Origin: Microlunatus soli | Lineage (GTDB): Bacteria; Actinomycetota; Actinomycetes; Propionibacteriales; Propionibacteriaceae | Reading direction: 5' to 3' | DNA: 64,000 nucleotides | Assembly (NCBI RefSeq): GCF_900105385.1 | Contig: NZ_LT629772.1 | Location: 2,666,001 to 2,730,000, forward strand | In this document: positions 58,424-64,000 of the stretch, piece by piece | Position numbering within the stretch: position 1 is the first letter of the stretch | Layout of the letters: every line of letters begins with the position of its first letter | Translations under genes and position numbers: made by a program | Notes under the pieces: model-generated | The model's input: only the letters and a program-made list of their open reading frames with translations | What the model was told of the DNA's origin: nothing | Databases searched by the model: none

Positions 58424-59920
58424 ATGCCCACCAACCGCCGACCCAACGTCCTGATCATCTCCAGTGATCAACAACGCTTCGATGCGATGGGCTGCTACGG
58501 CAACGAGCACATCCGGACCCCAGAACTCGACCGGCTCGCCGGCCAGGGCGCTCTTTTCGAGAACGCCTACAGCCAGAGCCCGATGTGCGCTCCGTCCAGG
58601 GCCAGCCTGATGACGGGACTCTTCCCGCGCAACCACGGCCTGTGGGCCAATGGTGTGGAGATCGACGACCGGCATCGGCTGCTGTCTCGGGTGCTGACCG
58701 ATGCGGGATACGACTGCGGCCTGGTCGGCAAGTTTCATCTCGGTGCCGCCGCGGAAGGCCGAACCGAACGGCGTGTTGACGACGGTTTCCGGATGTTCGA
58801 GTGGGCTCATGATCCGATCCACCCGTCGCCGCAGAATGCCTATCATCGTTGGCTGGCAGAGAATCATCCCGATGTGTTTGCCGAGTTCAGTGCCACCCTT
58901 GCACAACCGTGGGAGACCGAGGCGGGGAACCAGGCCAAGGGCGCGCTCTACCTGGACACGGTCCGTCCAGAGGCGCATTACAGCACCTGGGTCGCCGAGA
59001 CAGCGCTCGACTTCATCACCGACGACCGGAGGGAAGGCGATCAGCCGTTCTTCCTGATCGCGAACTTCTTCGACCCGCACCACCCGTTCGGCGCGCCGGA
59101 AGAATTCCGCGCACTCTACGACGCCGAGACGCTCCCCAAACCGGTCGGCAGTGTCGAGGAGTTGGCCGGAAAGCCCAGCGCACAAGCAGATTGGTCAGCC
59201 ACGTCGTACGGCGGCACCGCTCCCGGCTTCCAGGACTACAGCCCCGACGAGATCTCCGAGATCATTGCCAGCTATTACGCGATGGTGACGCAGGTGGACA
59301 CCCAGGCGGGGAGGATTCTGCGAGCATTGGACGAGCAGGGCCTCGCCGAGGACACGTTGGTCATCTTCACCAGTGATCATGGTGAGATGCTCGGTGATCA
59401 CGGGATGATCTTGAAGGGTCCCATGATGTATGACTGTGCCGTGCGGGTGCCGCTGCTGATCCGCTGGCCGGACCATATCCCTGCAGGCAGCCGAGTGGAG
59501 ACGGTCACTCAGACCGTGGACCTCACCAGCACCATCCTGGCCGCGACAGGCATGACGGCGGCGATGCCGTGGGCGCAAGGGCAGGATCTCGCCCCGCTCA
59601 CGCAGCCCGAGCCGAAACGAGCCTCGGGGCGCGACTGGGCACTGGTCGAGTATCGGGACAGCAACTTTCCGCAGGACCCGCCGATCTTCACGACCATGCT
59701 CCGCTCCGGTCGGCACAAAATCACCATCTGGCACGGCGATCCGGCGACAGACCGAGCGGCCGAAGGTGAACTGTACGACCTCGACACGGATCCGGCCGAG
59801 CTGCACAATCTCTGGCATCAACCAGGGTCCGAACAACTACGGACCGAGATGTTGATCAAGCTCGTCGATACCCAGACGGGCGTCGAGGACCGCAGCAGGC
59901 CACGCGTCGCGGTGTGGTGA
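58424..59920 (+). CDS. Formylglycine-dependent sulfatase (cassette 2)
   Basis: A 498-residue sulfatase. The active-site motif is SPMCAPSRASLMTGLFPRNH, a C-x-P-x-R signature with C55 to be converted to formylglycine. Metal ligands: VLIISSDQQRFDAMG and VIFTSDHGEMLGDHGMILKG. The C-terminal part ends with DLDTDPAELHNLW, typical of glycan and choline-type sulfatases. No signal peptide, hence cytoplasmic. ATG at 58424 is chosen; GGAAGGAAG is rather far (about 13 nt) upstream but the 8-nt gap to the transporter suggests reinitiation. It parallels the enzyme at 14213-15679 (same motif order, similar size) but is clearly diverged. Confidence 0.9.
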   Translation: MPTNRRPNVLIISSDQQRFDAMGCYGNEHIRTPELDRLAGQGALFENAYSQSPMCAPSRASLMTGLFPRNHGLWANGVEIDDRHRLLSRVLTDAGYDCGLVGKFHLGAAAEGRTERRVDDGFRMFEWAHDPIHPSPQNAYHRWLAENHPDVFAEFSATLAQPWETEAGNQAKGALYLDTVRPEAHYSTWVAETALDFITDDRREGDQPFFLIANFFDPHHPFGAPEEFRALYDAETLPKPVGSVEELAGKPSAQADWSATSYGGTAPGFQDYSPDEISEIIASYYAMVTQVDTQAGRILRALDEQGLAEDTLVIFTSDHGEMLGDHGMILKGPMMYDCAVRVPLLIRWPDHIPAGSRVETVTQTVDLTSTILAATGMTAAMPWAQGQDLAPLTQPEPKRASGRDWALVEYRDSNFPQDPPIFTTMLRSGRHKITIWHGDPATDRAAEGELYDLDTDPAELHNLWHQPGSEQLRTEMLIKLVDTQTGVEDRSRPRVAVW

Positions 59921-59944
59921 TCTCCGAGGGTCGCTTGGCGTCAT

Positions 59945-59962
59945 CCGATCGGGACTGATCGG
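59945..59962. terminator. Weak hairpin between convergent sulfatase and SorC genes
   Basis: CCGATC-GGGACT-GATCGG forms a 6-bp stem between the two convergent stops. There is no T-run, so it is at best a weak bidirectional terminator. Confidence 0.3.
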
Positions 59963-60958
59963 TCAATCCACGGTGGCGAGCAGCTCGCGAGCCAGGGTTT
60001 CGTCGACAACGGCAGTGTGGACCCACCCCGCCGCGGCCGCAACCGACATGGCGGTGGCCTGGTCCGGGCCCCAGGCAGTTGCGACCACCTCGGGAACACC
60101 AGCGAGCTTCTCCAGACTGATGCTGATCACCCGGGAGTCGATCAGGTCGGTCACCGGCCGACCGTGATGATCGAAGAGCCGTCCAGAGATCTCGCCACAG
60201 ACGCCGGCGTCCTTCCCTGCCTCACGGAGCTCCGGCGCAACGGACTCGTACACCCGGGACCGGGGCGAACCCCAAGCTCCGACTGATACCAGCGCGACCG
60301 TCAGGTCTCTGGCACGGTCGAGCGCCTCCGCGATCTCGGGTTGCCGCCGCAGTGCTTCTGCGGTGCCGGCGTCCTCGATGATCATCGGTGAGTAGATCGG
60401 GTAACACTCGCCACCCGCGACCGCGGCGGCACGACGTACTGCTTCCACACTGCCCGAGGTGTCACCAGGTCGGGAGAGGTTGCCCGCCAACTGGACGATG
60501 GTGCAGCGCGGCAGTTCGGTCAGCTGCTCGACCATCGCGTCGCAGACGCGACTCCAGCCGAGACCTACCACGTCGCCGTGCTCGACAATCCTGCCGAACA
60601 GGTCGGCCAGCAACGCACCGAGCTGCTGGATGATCGTCGAGGCCGGCTGCCGCGACGTCGAGGACATGACGAGGGCGCGCCGTACACCGAGCCGATCCTG
60701 CACGGCAGCACTGAGTTCGTCGTCGATCGTTCCCGGTCGACCGCCAACCTCGATCCGGACCATCCCCGAGTCGCGTGCCGTACGCAGCATCCTTGCGATC
60801 TGGAACCGGCTGAATCCGAGGTCACCAGCGATCGCAACCTTGGACTCGTCGTCGAGGTAGTACCGACGCGCGACCTCGGCAAGCAGCTTCGGGTCAGCGT
60901 CCGTGCCGCCCGCTGCATCCACAGTGCGACCTACATCCGACCTCGACACCGCTGACAC
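59963..60958 (-). CDS. SorC/DeoR-type sugar-binding regulator (cassette 2)
   Basis: A 331-residue SorC-family regulator. Helix-turn-helix: VARRYYLDDESKVAIAGDLG with FSRFQIARMLRTARDSGMVR. Effector domain: GDVVGLGWSRV, TIVQLAGNLSRPG, ALRRQPEIAEALDRARDL, VSVGAWGSPRSRVYESV and GEISGRLFDHHGRPV. These blocks line up with the cassette 1 regulator (17237-18214), so the two are paralogues. GTG start; a second GTG three codons on is possible. It is convergent with the sulfatase rather than divergent as in cassette 1. It should respond to a phosphorylated or sulfated sugar by family analogy and probably acts at the inverted repeat 57044-57066. Confidence 0.9.
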   Translation of the reverse strand: MSAVSRSDVGRTVDAAGGTDADPKLLAEVARRYYLDDESKVAIAGDLGFSRFQIARMLRTARDSGMVRIEVGGRPGTIDDELSAAVQDRLGVRRALVMSSTSRQPASTIIQQLGALLADLFGRIVEHGDVVGLGWSRVCDAMVEQLTELPRCTIVQLAGNLSRPGDTSGSVEAVRRAAAVAGGECYPIYSPMIIEDAGTAEALRRQPEIAEALDRARDLTVALVSVGAWGSPRSRVYESVAPELREAGKDAGVCGEISGRLFDHHGRPVTDLIDSRVISISLEKLAGVPEVVATAWGPDQATAMSVAAAAGWVHTAVVDETLARELLATVD

Positions 60959-61292
60959 CTTCCGTCCGTACGGCTCCTGATCCTAGCCGCGGGCCGAGTG
61001 CTGCCAGGACGGAGCCGGTTCCGGCAACCGACCGTGGCAGGGGGACCCGGAGCGTTGTCGGCAGCCACGTCGTCAGGCCGCCCGAGCAGGACGGCAATCG
61101 GCCGTCTGCCGTCGACGCATACCGGCCCTGGGGAGTCCCGGCTCCCCAAGGCGGCGTGAGCTTGTCGAGGACGTTCCACCTACAGGCTCAGGGATCAGCC
61201 AATAACTGGTCCGACAGGTAGACCAATCGTTGACAGGAGCCGGCAGGTTCAGCAAACTGCGGGGCACCCCGATCCCCCATAGGAGCTTCGAT
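60959..61292. other. Intergenic region between SorC and GH26 genes
   Basis: 334 bases between divergent genes; both promoters should lie here. GTGAGCTTGTCGAGG (61157-61171) looks like a badly worn copy of the dispersed repeat. AGGAG at 61281-61285 is the ribosome site of the GH26 gene. No match to the LacI-type operator was found. Confidence 0.45.
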
Positions 61293-62261
61293 ATGCGGTT
61301 TTCGACCAAGTTCACCGCCGCGGCAGCGGTGTTGACCCTGGCCCTGGCCGGCCCCTCCGTGACGGCCCACGCGGCGCCGGACGACGCGAGTCCGGGCTGG
61401 CTGAGTGGCGCATCCGGTCCGCAGGCCGCGGACGGCTCGTTCGGCAGTTGGCGCGGCGCCGAGACCGAGATCGCCGGCACCTGGGTCAATTCCCCCGAGC
61501 TCTACACGCTGCAGCCCGGCGGCGAGCTCGGCGCCTGGGACAAGCCGGTGGATGTCGGGATCTCGCCGCCGGACTGGCAGGGCTGGCAGGCCGAGGCGGC
61601 CGGCGCCCACGACGACTTCTACCGGCAAGCGTTCGCCACCATGAAGAAGCTGCGTGACGGCAAGGGCACCACCTACGTCCGGCCCTGGTACGAATTCAAC
61701 GGCAACTGGATGCCGTACGCGGTCGGCGGCGGTGACACCGCGGCGTTCAAGCAGGCCTGGATCCGGGTCGCGACGATCGCCCGCCAGGAGTTCCCCGGCG
61801 TCCAACTCGTCTACTGCGCATCGGCCGCCAACGGCTCGGACGTCTACTCGGCCTTCCCCGGCAAGGAATACGTGGACGTCGGTGGCGTCGACTTCTACAA
61901 CAATTACCCCTTCGTCACGAGCCAAGCGGGATTCGACGCCAAGGCTGACAACGCCGCTGGGGCTTACAGCCTGAACGATCTGGCCCAGTTCTATGCCCAG
62001 CAGGGCTTGCCGGTTGCGATCAACGAATGGTCCAACCAAGGGGCTCGGCGCGGTGTCGCCGAAGGTGGCGGTGGCGAGTCGCCACAGTTCATCGAGAGCA
62101 TGCACCGCTGGATGACCGCGCATGCGGGCGACGGCACGCCACAGGCGGGGAAGCTGCTGTACGAGGTGCAGTTCAACCTGTGGCCGGACCAGTTCCAGCT
62201 CTACCCGGCTGACCAGACGGTGCAGCCGCAGACCGCCGCGAAATACGCCGAAGTCTTCTGA
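61293..62261 (+). CDS. Secreted GH26-type glycoside hydrolase
   Basis: A 322-residue exported enzyme. Signal peptide residues 1-28 (KFTAAAAVLTLALAGPSVTA...HAAP). The acid/base is in YVRPWYEFNGNWMPYAVGGG (E134), and the nucleophile in LPVAINEWSNQG (E245). W-Y-E-x-N-G-x-W near the middle and the later E match family 26 (beta-mannanase-like fold, clan A). Substrates in the family include beta-mannan and beta-1,3-xylan. The usual barrel length suggests a single catalytic domain with no binding module. AGGAG lies 7 nt before the ATG. It is 83 nt upstream of a GntR gene and near the GH76 gene, forming a secreted polysaccharide-degrading group. Confidence 0.85.
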   Translation: MRFSTKFTAAAAVLTLALAGPSVTAHAAPDDASPGWLSGASGPQAADGSFGSWRGAETEIAGTWVNSPELYTLQPGGELGAWDKPVDVGISPPDWQGWQAEAAGAHDDFYRQAFATMKKLRDGKGTTYVRPWYEFNGNWMPYAVGGGDTAAFKQAWIRVATIARQEFPGVQLVYCASAANGSDVYSAFPGKEYVDVGGVDFYNNYPFVTSQAGFDAKADNAAGAYSLNDLAQFYAQQGLPVAINEWSNQGARRGVAEGGGGESPQFIESMHRWMTAHAGDGTPQAGKLLYEVQFNLWPDQFQLYPADQTVQPQTAAKYAEVF

Positions 62262-62343
62262 TCAGTCCCCCCGATGAATCGCCCTTTCAGGAGTCTGTGA
62301 CCGCCCCGGAGGGCTCTGCGATCCGGTCTGGCATGATGATCAG

Positions 62344-63042
62344 ATGTCATCACTCAGGTTGGATTCTGTACAGCGGAATCCCAATCTGTATCAAATGGTC
62401 AGCGCAGGGCTCTCCGATGCGATCAAGGAAGCCGGGCTCGGCCCCGGCGACAAGATCCCGTCCGAACGCGAGCTCGGCGAGCAGTTCGGGGTCTCCCGTC
62501 CGGTGGTCCGAGAGGCGATCAGGCATCTGGCCGCCAAGGGCATCCTCGAGGTCCGCACCGGGTCCGGGGTGCGGGTGGCCAGCATCGGACACGAGGCCAT
62601 CAGTGAGTCGATCGAGCTGTATCTGACCCAGCGTGACGCGCTGGATCCGGACAAGATCAACGAGGTCCTGACCAGCCTGGAGCTCCGGGCGGTCGAGCTC
62701 GCCGCCACGCTGGCGACCGAAGATGATCTTGAACGGGTCCTGGCCAGCCGTGACGCACTGGTGGATTTGCCCGATGAAGCCGGGAACTGGGTTGCCGTCG
62801 CCGAGGAGTTCCACAGTGCGATCGCCCGAGCCGGCGGCAACGAGATCATCAGCGCCTTGATCAACTCCCTGACCGATGTCCGGCGCGGCATCGGGCAGAC
62901 GGGCGTCCATGATCAACGACAATCTGGCGCCGTCATGGAGCAGCATCGCCGCATCGCCGATGCCCTGTCACGACACGACGCGGACGCTGCGGTCGCCGCG
63001 ATGACGGATCACCTTGATCCCAGCGCACGAACGTCGTCCTGA
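62344..63042 (+). CDS. FadR-type GntR transcriptional regulator
   Basis: A 232-residue GntR regulator. Winged helix: LYQMVSAGLSDAIKEAGLGP, IPSERELGEQFGVSRPVVRE and AIRHLAAKGILEVRTGSGVR. The FCD domain has DKINEVLTSLELRAVELAAT, EEFHSAIARAGGNEIISALI and a truncated-looking end (ADALSRHDADAAVAAMTDHL), in which the H-x-x-x-A-D/E pattern is kept (EQHRRIADAL, DHLDP). These fit FadR/LldR-like proteins that bind small acids or sugar acids. ATG at 62344 has no strong ribosome site; the message may be leaderless. It lies between the GH26 and GH76 genes, but the visible operators before GH76 are of LacI, not GntR, form. Confidence 0.87.
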   Translation: MSSLRLDSVQRNPNLYQMVSAGLSDAIKEAGLGPGDKIPSERELGEQFGVSRPVVREAIRHLAAKGILEVRTGSGVRVASIGHEAISESIELYLTQRDALDPDKINEVLTSLELRAVELAATLATEDDLERVLASRDALVDLPDEAGNWVAVAEEFHSAIARAGGNEIISALINSLTDVRRGIGQTGVHDQRQSGAVMEQHRRIADALSRHDADAAVAAMTDHLDPSARTSS

Positions 63043-63182
63043 CCGAGACGCTGCGAACAGAAGCGCCTGAGGAAGACTGCGGTTCCTTCGGGTTGCGCCG
63101 ACTGACCGGGATTCGCCGGCCGGAACAACCGAGCATGGTCATCCGCGGCGTGGGCCGTGGAGGCGAGCGCACAGCAGGAAAC

Positions 63183-63229
63183 GGTACCGATAACGCCAGC
63201 TATTGCCGTCAGGCGACGTTATCGTTATC
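63183..63229. promoter_or_regulatory. LacI-type operator pair before the GH76 gene
   Basis: GGTACCGATAAC (63183-63194) and GTTATCGTTATC (63218-63229) lie 35 bp apart centre to centre, upstream of the GH76 start at 63280. Both fit the form seen at 55698-55761 (GGTATCGGTAAC). This links the secreted mannanase to the LacI regulator. Confidence 0.6.
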
Positions 63230-63279
63230 GTTCGCTGCGAACCTCGCCTTCCTCCTCGACGACGAATGGAAGCTCACCA

Positions 63280-64000
63280 TGCCTACGTTCTTGCCCCCAG
63301 CACGCCTGACCCGCGCCGTCCTCACCAGCGTCGCAGGTCTCCTCAGCACCGGACTGATCTGGAGTGCGACACCGGCGCACGCCGTCCCCGATCAACCGGC
63401 CACCCCGGCCGCGTCGGCGGCGACCTGGGCGAACCGAGCCACCGACGCCTACCGCGCCCTGCAGCGGGAGCTGTATCAAGGTGCCGATGATCATGGGCTG
63501 TATCTGGAGCGCACGCCGAAACAGGATGCCGACCGTGATCACTCCTACCTGTGGCCGATGCGGGAAGCAGCGGCGGCAGCCGTCGACATGTCCCGACTGC
63601 CGCGGCGAGGCGCCGCCTATCGCGATGACGCTGCCGAGCGCTTCGACACCATCGAGTTGTATTTCGGCGATGGCGAACGCCCCGGCTACCAGTCCTATCT
63701 GCCGGCTCCGCTGGGCACCGGCGGCGACGTCTACTACGACGACAATGCCGTCGTCGGACTGAGCGAACTTGATCAATACGAACTGACCGGATCGCCGATC
63801 TACCTGAAGCGGGCCGAGCAGATCGTTCCGATCGTGTCCCGGGCCTGGGACACCGACGACAGCTTGACCTGCCCCGGCGGCATGGACTGGTACGACTCGC
63901 CCAACAATGTCTACCGCGCCACCAACGTCACCGCCCTGTCCGCCCAACTGGCGGCCCGGCTCTACGAACGCACCCGTAACGCCGACTACCTCGCCAAGGC
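63280..64000 (+). CDS. Secreted GH76-like alpha-mannanase (3' end outside window)
   Basis: The frame is open from ATG 63280 to the right edge (240 codons visible), so it does not close in the window. A signal peptide covers about residues 1-37 (LTRAVLTSVAGLLSTGLIWS... AHAVP). The mature part has HSYLWPMREAAAAAVDMSRL, IELYFGDGERPGYQSYLPAP, VYYDDNAVVGLSELDQYELT and GSPIYLKRAEQIVPIVSRAW, then CPGGMDWYDSPNN. The D-D-N after YY and the (alpha/alpha)6 repeat rhythm fit GH76 endo-alpha-1,6-mannanases (catalytic Asp pair D-D). GGAAG lies 8 nt before the ATG. LacI-type operators upstream tie it to the mannoside importer locus. Confidence 0.75.

Overview
The window is high-GC actinobacterial DNA. GTG starts are common, and several starts lie 6-9 nt after a TANNNT-like -10 box, which suggests leaderless transcripts. 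The DUF222/HNH protein, excalibur lipoprotein-type proteins, LAL-type LuxR regulator and MHS-family transporters all fit a soil Propionibacteriales organism such as Microlunatus/Friedmanniella; the genus is an inference. No rRNA, tRNA, CRISPR array, transposase or integrase was seen.

Layout. 0-10 kb: the end of an AraC regulator, a MATE exporter, a tetR-SMR-SMR operon, a GntR regulator with a cytosine-deaminase-like amidohydrolase sharing an operator motif, an MFS exporter, a PabC-like enzyme, and a multicopper oxidase with a small membrane partner. 10-19 kb: a large LAL regulator, then a catabolic cassette (zinc alcohol dehydrogenase, formylglycine-type sulfatase, MHS transporter, divergent SorC regulator). 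19-28.5 kb: mixed genes (HNH endonuclease, toxin-antitoxin pair, TPR protein, excalibur protein, methyltransferase, hydrolase, SDR with divergent TetR), with several copies of a CCCTGAGCCTGTCGAAGGG-type dispersed repeat.

28.5-38.2 kb is a polymorphic-toxin island on the minus strand. A 1954-residue RHS protein carries a helical type VII-like N-terminus, a Hint domain and a ~107-residue C-terminal toxin tip. It overlaps a small immunity-like gene and is followed by a run of small, AT-richer genes. Several of these carry apparent frameshifts, and one segment is a displaced fragment of an RHS Hint domain, so the region looks like a record of successive toxin-tip replacement.

38.6-48 kb holds a hydrolase and a tightly coupled seven-step catabolic operon (MHS transporter, SCP2-like/hydrolase fusion, aldehyde dehydrogenase, 3-hydroxyisobutyrate-dehydrogenase-like enzyme, metallo-beta-lactamase-fold lactonase, TcuA-like flavoprotein, then a GntR regulator). 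Its substrate is not assigned. 48-57 kb is an alpha-mannoside locus: GH63-like and GH38 enzymes, an ABC importer with a Tat lipoprotein binding protein, and a divergent LacI regulator. 57-61 kb is a second transporter-sulfatase-SorC cassette, paralogous in plan to the one at 14-18 kb. 61-64 kb has a secreted GH26 enzyme, a FadR-type GntR regulator and the start of a secreted GH76-like alpha-mannanase. LacI-type half sites before the GH76 gene match those before the GH38/ABC operon, suggesting one regulon that cuts mannan outside the cell, imports the products and trims them inside.
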